A stretch of 64,000 nucleotides of DNA from Streptomyces xiamenensis (GTDB taxonomy: Bacteria; Actinomycetota; Actinomycetes; Streptomycetales; Streptomycetaceae), in assembly GCF_000993785.3 (NCBI RefSeq), contig NZ_CP009922.3, forward strand, positions 3,844,001 through 3,908,000, read 5' to 3'. The notes beneath the pieces were generated by a model. It made no database searches. It was not told the origin of the DNA and was given only the letters and a program-made list of their open reading frames with translations. A program made the position numbers and the translations under genes. The stretch's first letter is position 1. Every line of letters starts with the position of its first letter. Shown piece by piece: positions 1 through 8,598 of this stretch.

Positions 1-206
1 AGATGCTGGTCATCGAGTACGTGCTGACCGAGAACAACGAGCGGCACCTGGGCAACATCATCGACCTGTGGCTCCTGCTGCTGCTCGGCGCCAAGGAGCG
101 CACCCTGCCGCAGTACACCGAACTGTTCGCCAAGGCCGGCCTGAAGGTCACCGGTTCGGTGAGCACCAGCTCGCCCGTCTCCGTCATCGAGGCCGTCCCG
201 GTCTGA
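1..206 (+). CDS. O-methyltransferase-like protein, C-terminal fragment (candidate AlpH-type hydrazine coupler)
   Basis: Only the last 68 or so codons are inside the window; the gene starts upstream. The fragment reads like the C-terminal part of class I plant-type/ASMT-like small-molecule O-methyltransferases: a beta strand (LVIEYVLTE), then an LLLLLGAKERT segment, and a final GLKVTGS...VIEAVPV strand pair. It lies upstream of three FAD oxygenases on the same strand, so it belongs to the polyketide tailoring operon. From knowledge of the kinamycin pathway, AlpH is an O-methyltransferase-like protein that couples glutamylhydrazine to the polyketide without SAM. The cassette downstream makes that role attractive, but an ordinary O-methyltransferase fits the visible sequence equally well. 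Confidence 0.75.
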   Translation, partial: MLVIEYVLTENNERHLGNIIDLWLLLLLGAKERTLPQYTELFAKAGLKVTGSVSTSSPVSVIEAVPV

Positions 207-307
207 CGCCGCCCCGCGCCGGGCGCCCCGCGGCCGAGCGCCCGGCGCCCGGCGCCCCACCCCGTTCACCGCCGCCCGCCGGCCGCACTCGTAGTGAAGG
301 ACAGCAC

Positions 308-1819
308 GTGGATACAGATGTGATCGTGGTGGGCGCAGGGCCCACCGGTCTGATGCTCGCCGCCGAACTCAGGCTCGGCGGCGCCGAGGTCGTCGTCGTC
401 GAGCGGCGCGCCGAGCGCAGCTGGGAATCGCGCGGCATCGGGTTCACCGCCCGCGCCGCCGAGATCCTCCAGCAGCGCGGACTGCTGGAGCGGCTGGAGA
501 ACACCGAGATCACCCGGCAGGGACACTTCGGCGGCATCCCCATCGACTACGGGATCCTGGAGGGCTCCCACTTCGGCGTCCGCGGCGCGCCCCAGTACCG
601 CATCGAGGAGATGCTGGAGGAACGGGCGCTGGAACTGGGCGCCTCGGTGCGCCGCGGCTACGAGATGACCGGTCTGGCCGCCACCGGTGACGGCGTGACC
701 GTCACCGTCGAGGGCCCGGACGGCCGCGCCGAGGTCGCCGCCCGCTATCTGGTGGGCTGCGACGGTGGCCACAGCACCGTCAGGAAGCTCGGCGGCTTCG
801 GCTTCCCCGGTTCCGACGCCACCCGCGAGATGTACCTGGCCGATGTCACCGGCTGCGACATCCGGCCGCGGCCGATCGGCGAACTGCTCCCCAACGGCAT
901 GGTCATGGCCGCGCCGGTGGAGGAGGACTGGTTCCGCATCATCGTGTGCGAGAACGGCAACCCCCCGGACAAGGAACGCCGGGCCGGGTTCGGCGATGTG
1001 GCGGACGCCTGGCAGCGGCTGACCGGCGACTCCATCCACGGCGGCCGGGCCCGCTGGGTCAGCAGCTTCACCGACGCCACCCGCCAGGCCGACGCGTACC
1101 GGCGCGGCCGGGTGCTGCTGGCGGGGGACGCCGCCCACATCCATCTCCCGGCCGGCGGGCAGGGGCTGAGCATCGGCGTGCAGGACGCCGTCAACCTCGG
1201 CTGGAAGCTGGCCGCCACGCTCCGCGGCCACGCCCCGGCCGGCCTCCTGGACACCTACCACAGCGAACGGCACCCGGTGGGCGAGCGGGTGTTGCGCAAC
1301 ACCCGCGCCCAGGGGACGCTCAACCTCACCGGCAAGCCCGCCGAGCCGCTGCGGACCGTGATGGCCGAGCTGCTCGCCCTGCCGGCGGTGGCCCGGCATC
1401 TGTCCGGCATGGTCAGCGGGTTCGACATCCGCTACGAGGTCGGCGAGCGCCGCCACCCGCTGGCCGGCGGCCGAATGCCCGACCGTGAACTGACCCTCAC
1501 CGACGGCGGCCGGGAGCGGAGCGCGAGCCTGCTGCACACCGCCCGCGGCGTCCTCATCACCGCCGACGCCTCCGGCCGCACCGCCCGCCGGGCCGCACCG
1601 TGGTCCGACCGGGTCGACGTGGTGCGGGTGACGGCCTTCCCCGCCGGGCCCGAGGAACACGGCGCCGCCACCGAGTCGGTGCTCGTCCGCCCCGACGGCT
1701 ACATCGCCTGGGCCGCGCCGGGCGACAGCCGGCTGACCGAGGCACTGGAGCGCTGGTTCGGACCGGCCGCGCCCAGCGAAGAACCCCGCGACGCCGGGCA
1801 CCTCGCCTCCACCCGTTAG
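308..1819 (+). CDS. FAD-dependent aromatic polyketide monooxygenase 1 (angucycline oxygenase type)
   Basis: A 503-residue class A flavoprotein hydroxylase of the PgaE/JadH/AlpG type that oxidises polycyclic aromatic polyketides with NAD(P)H and O2. The FAD dinucleotide motif GAGPTG is at residues 9-14, the DG motif (VGCDGGHSTVR) is near 152, and the flavin-ribityl GD motif (GDAAHIHLPAGGQG) starts at 273. The C-terminal thioredoxin-like domain ends in VRPDGYIAWA, as in the family. I chose the GTG at 308 because GAAGGA lies about 7 bases upstream and the FAD fold begins at once; the open frame extends further 5' but that extension looks non-coding. It is first of three paralogues in one operon. 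The exact ring position oxidised cannot be read from sequence. Confidence 0.9.
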   Translation: MDTDVIVVGAGPTGLMLAAELRLGGAEVVVVERRAERSWESRGIGFTARAAEILQQRGLLERLENTEITRQGHFGGIPIDYGILEGSHFGVRGAPQYRIEEMLEERALELGASVRRGYEMTGLAATGDGVTVTVEGPDGRAEVAARYLVGCDGGHSTVRKLGGFGFPGSDATREMYLADVTGCDIRPRPIGELLPNGMVMAAPVEEDWFRIIVCENGNPPDKERRAGFGDVADAWQRLTGDSIHGGRARWVSSFTDATRQADAYRRGRVLLAGDAAHIHLPAGGQGLSIGVQDAVNLGWKLAATLRGHAPAGLLDTYHSERHPVGERVLRNTRAQGTLNLTGKPAEPLRTVMAELLALPAVARHLSGMVSGFDIRYEVGERRHPLAGGRMPDRELTLTDGGRERSASLLHTARGVLITADASGRTARRAAPWSDRVDVVRVTAFPAGPEEHGAATESVLVRPDGYIAWAAPGDSRLTEALERWFGPAAPSEEPRDAGHLASTR

Positions 1820-1847
1820 CCGTTCCGCAACGCAGAGGAGAAGAAAC

Positions 1848-2807
1848 GTGACCACGAGCGCGGTGCGCACAACGGAACACACGGTGGACGTCGCGGCCCC
1901 CGCACAGCAGGTGTACGCGCTGCTCGCGGACGTGGACCAGTGGCCCGAGATCTTCCCCCCGACCGTGCACGCCGAGTGCGTCGAGCGGAACGGGAACACG
2001 GAACTGATCCGGCTCTGGGCGACCGCCAACGGCACCCCCAAGACCTGGACCTCCCAGCGCGTGCACACCCCGGAGCGCGGCAGCATCACCTTCCGCCAGG
2101 AACGCTCGCAGCACCCGGTCGGCGGCATGGGCGGGGAGTGGATCGTGGAACCGCTCTCCGCCACCAGCTGCCGGGTCCGCCTGCTGCACGACTTCTTCGC
2201 GGCGAGCGAGGACCCGGCCGACCTGGACTGGATCAGCCGGGCCGTCGACCGCAACAGCGGCTCCGAACTGGCGGCCCTGCGCGACCGGGCCGAACTCGCC
2301 GGACCCGACCAGCTGATCACCTTCGAGGACACGGTGACCGTGAACGGCGGCGCCAAGGACGTCTACGACTTCCTCAACGAGGCCCGGGAGTGGCCGCGTC
2401 GGCTGCCGCACGTCGCCCGGGTGCGGCTCACCGAGGACACCCCGGGCCTGCAGACCCTGGAGATGGACACCAGCACCAAGGACGGCTCGGTGCACACCAC
2501 CAGCTCCGTCCGGGTGTGCCGTCCGCACAGCGGCATCGTCTACAAGCAGCACGTCCTGCCCGCGCTGCTGAGCCTGCACACCGGACGCTGGCTGATCGAG
2601 GAACACGCCGCGGGCGCGGTGACCGTCACCTCGCGGCACACCGTACGGATCAACACGGCCCGCGTCGCCGAGGTTCTCGGCCGCGACGCCGACGCGGACA
2701 CGGCGCGCACCATGGTCCGCAAGGCCCTGAGCGGCAACAGCCTGGCCACCCTGCACGCCGCGAAGTCCTTCGCCGAGGGCTCGGCCACCGGGCACCCGAG
2801 GTCGTGA
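1848..2807 (+). CDS. Didomain polyketide aromatase/cyclase
   Basis: A 319-residue protein made of two START/SRPBCC (Polyketide_cyc) domains, roughly residues 8-150 and 163-310. Both begin with the strand pattern typical of the fold (HTVDVAAPAQQVYALLADVDQWPEIFPP and TVTVNGGAKDVYDFLNEAREWPRRLP). Didomain ARO/CYCs fold and dehydrate the first ring(s) of reduced type II polyketide chains, so this gene ties the operon to a type II PKS even though ketosynthase genes are not in view. The GTG start follows an AGAGGAGAAG ribosome site by a few bases. The stop overlaps the next GTG (GTGA), suggesting translational coupling with monooxygenase 2. Confidence 0.9.
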   Translation: MTTSAVRTTEHTVDVAAPAQQVYALLADVDQWPEIFPPTVHAECVERNGNTELIRLWATANGTPKTWTSQRVHTPERGSITFRQERSQHPVGGMGGEWIVEPLSATSCRVRLLHDFFAASEDPADLDWISRAVDRNSGSELAALRDRAELAGPDQLITFEDTVTVNGGAKDVYDFLNEAREWPRRLPHVARVRLTEDTPGLQTLEMDTSTKDGSVHTTSSVRVCRPHSGIVYKQHVLPALLSLHTGRWLIEEHAAGAVTVTSRHTVRINTARVAEVLGRDADADTARTMVRKALSGNSLATLHAAKSFAEGSATGHPRS

Positions 2808-4309
2808 CCCGGCCCGGGACGGCCGCACCGGTCGTCGTCGTCGGAGCCGGGCCGGTCGGACTGCTGCTCGCCTGCGAACTGCGGGCGGCCGGGGTGCCGG
2901 TGGTCCTGCTGGAACGGCTGGCCCGCCCGATGACGGAATCGCGGGCCGGGCAGCTCTCCTCGCTCACCGCCGAGCTGCTGCACGAACGCGGCTTCGGCGC
3001 GCTGCTCGACAGTGCCGGACACGAGCCACGCGCCCACTTCGGCGGGGTGGGACTCGACCTGTCCGGCCTGGACAGCCCGTTCGCCGGCCAGTGGAAGGTG
3101 CCCCAGTACCGGACCGAGGCCGCGCTGGGCGAACGGGCCCGGGAACGGGGCGCCACGGTGCTGCGGGAGACCGAACTCACCGGGCTGGACGCCCCGGAGG
3201 GCGACGAGGGCCCGCTGATGTGCGAGGTCAGGGATCCCGGCGGAGTACGCCGGATCGCGGCCCGGTACGTGGTCGGCTGCGACGGTGCCGACAGCACCGT
3301 GCGCCGGCTGGCCGGATTCCCCGTCACGGCCACCGCCGCGACCCGGGAACTGCTGCGGGCCGATGTGACCGGAGTGCGGATCCGGGACCGCCGGTTCGAG
3401 CGGCTGCCCGGCGGCCTCGCGGTGGCCGCGACCCGCGAGGGGGTGACCCGCGTCATGATGCACGCGGCCGGCCGGCCGGTGACAGCGCGCACCGAACCGC
3501 CCCGCTTCGACGAAGTGGTGCGGCGCTGGGCCGAGGTGACCGGCGAGGACATCTCCGGCGGGACGCCCGTGTGGCTGGACGCCTTCGACAACGCCCGCGG
3601 CCAGGCGGACCGTTACCGCCGCGGCCGGGTGCTGCTGGCCGGCGACGCCGCACACTGGCACCTGCCGATCGGCGGCCAGGCCCTGAACACCGGCCTCCAG
3701 GACGCGGTCAACCTGGGCTGGAAGCTGGCCGCGACGGTCAACGGCTGGGCCGCGCCCGGCCTGCTCGACAGCTACCACGCGGAGCGGCACCCGGTCGCGG
3801 CCCGTGTCCTGACCCATGTGACGGCCCAGGAACTCCTGCTGCTCGGCGGCGCCGCGGCCGAGCCGCTGCTCGCCGTCCTGACCGAACTGACCGGACTGCC
3901 GGGCGTCCACGCCCAGCTGGCCGCCACCGCCGCCAACCTTGAGGACCGGTACGGCCGGACCTGCACCCGGATCGCCGGCCGGCGCCTCGCCCACCTGCGG
4001 CTGCGCACCGGCACGGGGCCCCTGCGGACCACGGGCCCGCGACCGGTCCTGGTCCGGCTGACACCCGCGGCACCCGGCCCCGACACACCCGGCCCCGACA
4101 CGTACGGGCCGGACACGGACGGGCTCGGCCGGTACGGCGTACCGGTGGAGCACGCGATCGACGAAGACGGTTCCCTCCCCGGAATCACCACCCTCCTCCT
4201 GCGTCCCGACGGCTACGTCGCCTGGGCCGACGACAGCGAGGAAGACCTGGACCAGGCAGTGGCCACACTGCTGGACGCGGAAGGTAGGAAGCGAAATGCA
4301 AGCCTTTGA
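2804..4309 (+). CDS. FAD-dependent aromatic polyketide monooxygenase 2
   Basis: A 501-residue paralogue of the genes on either side. GAGPVG is at residues 14-19, the DG motif (VGCDGADSTVR) near 160 and the GD motif (GDAAHWHLPIGGQALNTG) at 280. The GD loop differs from monooxygenase 1: Trp follows the His, and Ala replaces the usual second Gly of GGQG. The GTG start overlaps the aromatase stop by 4 bases. A proline/aspartate-rich linker near residues 424-440 is encoded by a short tandem repeat. The protein probably acts on the same scaffold as its paralogues, as a hydroxylase, Baeyer-Villiger-like oxygenase or reductase/dehydratase. The loop differences could mean altered or auxiliary activity. 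Confidence 0.88.
   Translation: MTRPGTAAPVVVVGAGPVGLLLACELRAAGVPVVLLERLARPMTESRAGQLSSLTAELLHERGFGALLDSAGHEPRAHFGGVGLDLSGLDSPFAGQWKVPQYRTEAALGERARERGATVLRETELTGLDAPEGDEGPLMCEVRDPGGVRRIAARYVVGCDGADSTVRRLAGFPVTATAATRELLRADVTGVRIRDRRFERLPGGLAVAATREGVTRVMMHAAGRPVTARTEPPRFDEVVRRWAEVTGEDISGGTPVWLDAFDNARGQADRYRRGRVLLAGDAAHWHLPIGGQALNTGLQDAVNLGWKLAATVNGWAAPGLLDSYHAERHPVAARVLTHVTAQELLLLGGAAAEPLLAVLTELTGLPGVHAQLAATAANLEDRYGRTCTRIAGRRLAHLRLRTGTGPLRTTGPRPVLVRLTPAAPGPDTPGPDTYGPDTDGLGRYGVPVEHAIDEDGSLPGITTLLLRPDGYVAWADDSEEDLDQAVATLLDAEGRKRNASL
4072..4116 (+). repeat. Short 15-bp tandem repeat inside monooxygenase 2
   Basis: Two identical 15-base units (ACCCGGCCCCGACAC) lie at 4072-4086 and 4087-4101, followed by a diverged third copy to 4116. 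They encode a repeated Pro-Gly-Pro-Asp-Thr stretch in a loop of the C-terminal domain. The length is a multiple of three, so the frame is kept. This looks like local slippage expansion with no visible function. Confidence 0.7.
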
Positions 4310-5786
4310 CGCCGATGTCATCGTGGTGGGGGGCGGCCCCACCGGGCTCATGCTCGCCGGAGAACTGCGCCTGGCCAACGTCCGCACCATCGTGCTGGAC
4401 CGGCTGGCCGAACCCATGAAGCAGTCGCGTGCCCTGGGGTTCTCCGCCCGCGCCATCGAGGAGTTCGACCAGCGCGGTCTGCTGCCGCGCTTCGGCGAGC
4501 TGCACACCATCCCGATGGGCCACTTCGGCGGACTGCCCATCGACTTCCGGGTGGTGGAGGGCGGTTCGTACGGCGCGCGGGGCAAGCCCCAGTCCCTCAC
4601 CGAGGGGGTCCTGGCCGGCTGGGCCGCCGAGCACGGCGCCGAGGTGTACCGCGAGCACGAGGTCACAGGGCTCACCCAGGACGAGGACGGCGTCACCCTC
4701 GACGTCACCACCCCACAGGGCCCCAGGCAACTGCGCGCCCGCTACGTCGCCGGCTGCGACGGCGGGCGCAGCAGCGTCCGCAAGCTGGCCGGCGTGGACT
4801 TCCCCGGCACCGACCCGACCATCGAGCTGTGGTTCGCGGACGTGGCCGGCTGCGAGCTGCGCCCGCGGTTCTCCGGTGAACGGGTGCCGGGCGGCATGGT
4901 CATGGTGCTGCCGATGGGCCCGCACATGAACCGGGTTGTCGTCTACGAGCGTGACGGCGTCCGCAAGGGCGAGGGCGCCCCGGAGTTCGCCGAGGTCGCC
5001 GCCGCCTGGAACCGGCTCACCGGCGAGGACATCAGCGCCGGCAAGCCGCTGTGGACCAGCTTCACCACCGACGCCAGCCGCCAGGCCGCCGAGTACCGCA
5101 AGGACCGGGTCTTCCTGGCCGGCGACGCCGCGCACATCCATCTGCCGGTCGGCGCCCAGGGCATGAGCGCGGGCATCGGCGACGCCATGAACCTGGGCTG
5201 GAAGCTCGCCGCGACCCTGCACGGCCACGCGCCGGACGGCCTGCTGGACACCTACCACGCCGAGCGGCACCCGGTCGGCGCGCGCATCCTGGCCAACACC
5301 CTGGCCCAGCGCGTCCTGTACCTGAGCGGCGACGAACTGGACCCGCTGCGCGAGGTGATGACCGAGCTGCTGGCTCACGAGGAGGCCCAGAAGCTGCTGG
5401 TCGGCATGGTCACCGGCCTGGACATCCGCTACCCGGCCGGGGACGGGGACCACCCGCTGCTCGGCCGGCGGCTGCCGGACACCGAACTGACCGGCGACCT
5501 GCCCGCGGGCACCTCCACCGCCTTCCAGCTGCTGCACGAGGGACGCGGCGTGCTGCTCGACCTGCGGGGCGACGAGACGGTGCGCGCCGCTGCCGCACCG
5601 TGGCAGGACCGGATCGGCATCGTCACCGGCAAGGCCGCGGCAGGCGCGCTCGCCGACGTCGAGGCCGCGCTGGTGCGGCCGGACGGCTACGTCGCCTGGA
5701 TCGGCTCCGGCGGGTCGGGCACGGCCGGTCTCGGTGAGGCCCTCGGGCGCTGGTTCGGCGTGCCCGCAAAGAGCGGGCGCGGGTAG
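4296..5786 (+). CDS. FAD-dependent aromatic polyketide monooxygenase 3
   Basis: A 496-residue third paralogue. GGGPTG is at residues 12-17, the DG motif (AGCDGGRSSVR) near 155 and the GD motif (GDAAHIHLPVGAQG) at 276. The segment after the GD motif reads MSAGIGDAMNLGWKLA, with Gly-Asp where the other two have Gln-Asp. The ATG start overlaps the end of monooxygenase 2 by 14 bases and is preceded by GGAAGG. Angucycline pathways that rearrange ring B use two or three such enzymes: one for the 12/12b-type oxidation and others for later hydroxylations. Which one this is would need a tree with JadH, AlpG, AlpK and PgaE. Confidence 0.9.
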   Translation: MQAFDADVIVVGGGPTGLMLAGELRLANVRTIVLDRLAEPMKQSRALGFSARAIEEFDQRGLLPRFGELHTIPMGHFGGLPIDFRVVEGGSYGARGKPQSLTEGVLAGWAAEHGAEVYREHEVTGLTQDEDGVTLDVTTPQGPRQLRARYVAGCDGGRSSVRKLAGVDFPGTDPTIELWFADVAGCELRPRFSGERVPGGMVMVLPMGPHMNRVVVYERDGVRKGEGAPEFAEVAAAWNRLTGEDISAGKPLWTSFTTDASRQAAEYRKDRVFLAGDAAHIHLPVGAQGMSAGIGDAMNLGWKLAATLHGHAPDGLLDTYHAERHPVGARILANTLAQRVLYLSGDELDPLREVMTELLAHEEAQKLLVGMVTGLDIRYPAGDGDHPLLGRRLPDTELTGDLPAGTSTAFQLLHEGRGVLLDLRGDETVRAAAAPWQDRIGIVTGKAAAGALADVEAALVRPDGYVAWIGSGGSGTAGLGEALGRWFGVPAKSGRG

Positions 5787-5861
5787 CGGGACGAGCCCGC
5801 GGCCACACCACCGGCGGCCACCCACCGGCGGCGACACCACCACAAGGAGTGCGAGGAGAGC

Positions 5862-6599
5862 ATGCCCTTCATCGATCCCGAACTCGGTCATCTGACCGTG
5901 ATCAACCTGTTCAAGACGGACGCGCCGGAACGGGTGGACACCCTCGTCCGCGAGATGCGGTCCATCGTCGACACCGCCGACTTCCCCGGCTGGATCTCCA
6001 GCACCGTGCACCGGGGACAGCAGAAGATGGGGACCGCGAACTTCATTCAGTGGCGCGGCAAGCAGGACCTGGAATCGCGCTACGACGGAGCCGAGTTCAA
6101 GCACCGTACGGTGCCGGTGTTCCACGAGATCACCACCTTCATCCGGCTGATGCAGACCGAGGTGGAGATCGCCCAGCGGCACCCGGCGCTCGGCGACGCC
6201 ACCGAACTCTCCCCGGACCGGGACGACTACACGGTCATCGAGGTCCTGGGGGTGGCGCCGGGCGACCAGAAGAGCCTGATCGAGACGGTGGGCGCGGCGC
6301 ACAGCTGGCTGGTGGACGTGCCCGGTTACCGCTCCCAGAGCGTGCTGCGCGGGGTCCGCTCCCGGGGCACCGAGGACGGCTCCCTGACGGCGTTCGGCAA
6401 GGACAACGACTTCGTGGTCGTCTACTCCCAGTGGGACGGCCGGGAGGCGTTCGAGGCCTACCGCAACCTGCCCGAGGCCGAGCAGTCCGCGGCCCGGCGT
6501 GCCGGCCGGGCGAAGCGTGACGCGCTGATCACCGCCGCCGACTGGAACTCCTACCGGGTGGTGCACACCCGCTCGGCCCCGCAGCCCGTGACGGCCTGA
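5862..6599 (+). CDS. Double-ABM-domain oxygenase (AlpJ/JadG/GilOII-like candidate)
   Basis: A 245-residue protein with two antibiotic-biosynthesis-monooxygenase (ABM, ferredoxin-like alpha+beta) domains, about residues 10-110 and 122-235. The first contains FIQWRGKQDLESRY and the second FVVVYSQWDGREAFEAYRN, the usual strand-helix ends of this fold. In angucycline pathways, fused double-ABM proteins of about 250 residues (AlpJ, JadG, GilOII) carry out the oxidative ring-B cleavage that leads to ring-contracted benzofluorenes or rearranged products. Its position directly after three angucycline-type FAD oxygenases and before a hydrazine cassette fits this role. The ATG at 5862 has GAGGAG about 6 bases upstream. 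It is the last gene of the operon; a hairpin follows. Confidence 0.85.
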   Translation: MPFIDPELGHLTVINLFKTDAPERVDTLVREMRSIVDTADFPGWISSTVHRGQQKMGTANFIQWRGKQDLESRYDGAEFKHRTVPVFHEITTFIRLMQTEVEIAQRHPALGDATELSPDRDDYTVIEVLGVAPGDQKSLIETVGAAHSWLVDVPGYRSQSVLRGVRSRGTEDGSLTAFGKDNDFVVVYSQWDGREAFEAYRNLPEAEQSAARRAGRAKRDALITAADWNSYRVVHTRSAPQPVTA

Positions 6600-6642
6600 C
6601 CCGGACCCGGGCGCCGTCCCCGGCAACGCGTCCGCCCGGGGT

Positions 6643-6665
6643 CCGCCGGCCGTATCGGCCGGCGG
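6643..6665. terminator. Bidirectional terminator-like hairpin between convergent operons
   Basis: A perfect 9-base stem, CCGCCGGCC at 6643-6651 and GGCCGGCGG at 6657-6665, with a 5-base loop (gtatc); a T-A pair extends it by one. It lies in the 97-base gap between two convergent operons. There is no U-run, as is common in Streptomyces. Confidence 0.6.
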
Positions 6666-6696
6666 AACCCGGGCGTTGGTGTGTCCGCGCCCCGCG

Positions 6697-8598
6697 CTAA
6701 CCGGCGATGGTGTCCCAGTGCCACTGGCTGTCGAACGCCCGCACCGCGACGTCCGCGCCACCGGCGACCAGCGCGGCGGCCAGGCCGGTGGCCCGCGCGA
6801 GGAACCCCGAGGCCCGGTGCGCCGCCAGCAGCTCCGCCTCGCCGAACGGCCGCCCCTCGCAGCGCAGCAGCCGCAGATCCGCGAACCCCTGGAACGTCCG
6901 GCCCAGCACCTCCACGTCCTGCGGGCTGCGGATGCTGTAGCGCACCTTCGCGGCGACATGGCCGTGGTGGTGCTGGTCGGAGTGGTGCGCGATGTCCGGG
7001 ATCGTGGGCGGCACGAAGTAGTCCCTCGCCACCACCTCCGGCGTCTTCGGCAGATTGCCGACCAGGAAGTGCCACGAGTTGTACTGCATCCGCGCGGACA
7101 TGGCCCACGCCCGGTCGGCCAGTTCCGCGGCGGAGTCCCCGAAGTACCGGCGGGCGTGCGGCGCCGGCACCACGCAGCAGAAGAAGTCCGGCAGATCCCA
7201 GTCCGCGATCGTGGACCAGTCCTCCGCGCGCAGCGCCGCGACCAGCGCGGTCAGCGAGCGCATGCCCCGGCTCATCGCGAAGTCGGCCCCGAACGCCTGC
7301 GTCGCCGCCACCACCGTGGTGTGGACGAGCGACTCCAGACCGGTCGCGAAGGCGCCGTGCGGTTCCGCCAGCCAGCCGGGCGCCGCGGCGATCGAGTCGG
7401 CCAGCGCCGCGAGCGTGTCACCGGTGGCGGCCGGGAGCCCTTCGCACAGCCGGGCGCACAGCTCCGCCTCGATCCGGCGGACCTCCTCGCCGGGAGGCCC
7501 GGCGATCCGCTCGACCTTGTGCATCAACGGCCCGTGGATCTCCCGGTACAGCTGCACGCGACCGGTGATCTCCCGGCGCCGTCGGCCGATCGCCTCCGCG
7601 AGGGCGGCCAGATCGGCCACCCGCTGCGAGGCGGCCGGCGGCACCGGTGTCCCGCCGGGCACGCCCTCGTACGCGCGGCGGGTGCGCTCCAGCAGATGCG
7701 CCACGTGGCCGGGGGTGAGCTGGGTGCCGTTGGCCTCCTCGATCCGGCCGAACCCGGCCGAGCGCACCAGCAGCGTGAGACAGACCACCATCAGCACGTC
7801 GCTGTCCGACCACAGGTCCACCGGGACCCGCTCCAGGGCGCTGAGCGCGCAGTCGGGATGTCCGGGCCACAGCGTCTTGCCGGTGAGCGTGTTGCGGTCC
7901 CGGAAGTTGGTGTACTGCCGCTCACCTGAGTACAGCGCGAACGGTGCCGTTCGGCGGGCCGCCTCCGTCAGCAGCGCCAGCATCCCGGCGCGGCCCGCGG
8001 GTCCGGCGTTCTCCAGCCACCGCCGGGCGTCCCCGACCGCCTCCGCCTCCCGCGCGGTGTCCCGCGCCGACTCGGCGCGGTAGCACTCCAGCTGACGTGC
8101 CGACCAGGGCACCCGCAGGACGCCGCCCACCAGGTCCTCGCGGCCGGACAGCGGGGGCTGCGAGGGAACGCGCAGGAGGACCCGTCCGCTGGTGTTCAGG
8201 CCGATCTCGCCGGAGAACGCCACCGCGTCCGGATCCGGCCCGGCCACCCGGGATCCGGCCGCGTCCTGCGGCTCCGGCTCGCGCCACGTTCTGCCGTACA
8301 GCACCCGCAGCGCGGTCTCCTCGGCGGCGGGCAGCGCCCGCAGCTGGACATCGGCCGGTACGTGTCCGTCCAGGGTGAGCAGGATGTCCACGGCTTCGTC
8401 CCCGCCGGGGGCGGCGAGCGCCCGCTGCCAGGTCCGCTTCAGCAGGCCGGGGAACCCGGCGTCGTCGGCCACCGGGTAGTCCGGCCCGGCCGCCGCGCCC
8501 GCCCGCTGCCCGAGCCTGCTGGGACGGCGGCTGATCCGCGCCTTGGCCAGCGCGGCCCTGCGGGAGGTCCCGGTGTCCCGGCCGGCGGGCACCGTCAT
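6697..8598 (-). CDS. Large protein of unknown function in the hydrazine cassette (633 aa)
   Basis: I do not recognise this 633-residue protein with certainty; it is reminiscent of actinobacterial DUF6421-type proteins, but this is only a recollection. The N-terminal ~40 residues are basic (SRRAALAKARISRRPSRLGQR). The middle is helical and arginine-rich, with no signal peptide or membrane span. Near the C-terminus are a double Cys (DFFCCVVP), a conserved-looking MQYNSWHFLVGNLP segment, and a histidine-dense motif at residues 538-547 (HHSDQHHHGH) that could bind metal. The ATG overlaps the stop of the upstream ferredoxin gene (ATGA), so the two are translationally coupled and probably work together, with the ferredoxin as electron donor. 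It is the last gene of the minus-strand operon. Confidence 0.8.
   Translation of the reverse strand: MTVPAGRDTGTSRRAALAKARISRRPSRLGQRAGAAAGPDYPVADDAGFPGLLKRTWQRALAAPGGDEAVDILLTLDGHVPADVQLRALPAAEETALRVLYGRTWREPEPQDAAGSRVAGPDPDAVAFSGEIGLNTSGRVLLRVPSQPPLSGREDLVGGVLRVPWSARQLECYRAESARDTAREAEAVGDARRWLENAGPAGRAGMLALLTEAARRTAPFALYSGERQYTNFRDRNTLTGKTLWPGHPDCALSALERVPVDLWSDSDVLMVVCLTLLVRSAGFGRIEEANGTQLTPGHVAHLLERTRRAYEGVPGGTPVPPAASQRVADLAALAEAIGRRRREITGRVQLYREIHGPLMHKVERIAGPPGEEVRRIEAELCARLCEGLPAATGDTLAALADSIAAAPGWLAEPHGAFATGLESLVHTTVVAATQAFGADFAMSRGMRSLTALVAALRAEDWSTIADWDLPDFFCCVVPAPHARRYFGDSAAELADRAWAMSARMQYNSWHFLVGNLPKTPEVVARDYFVPPTIPDIAHHSDQHHHGHVAAKVRYSIRSPQDVEVLGRTFQGFADLRLLRCEGRPFGEAELLAAHRASGFLARATGLAAALVAGGADVAVRAFDSQWHWDTIAG

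Noticed and set aside
266-2356. Long minus-strand open frame opposite the first oxygenase and aromatase
   Set aside because: It is the mirror of real genes in GC-rich DNA: no start with a ribosome site, low-complexity Gly/Ala/Arg protein and no family motif.
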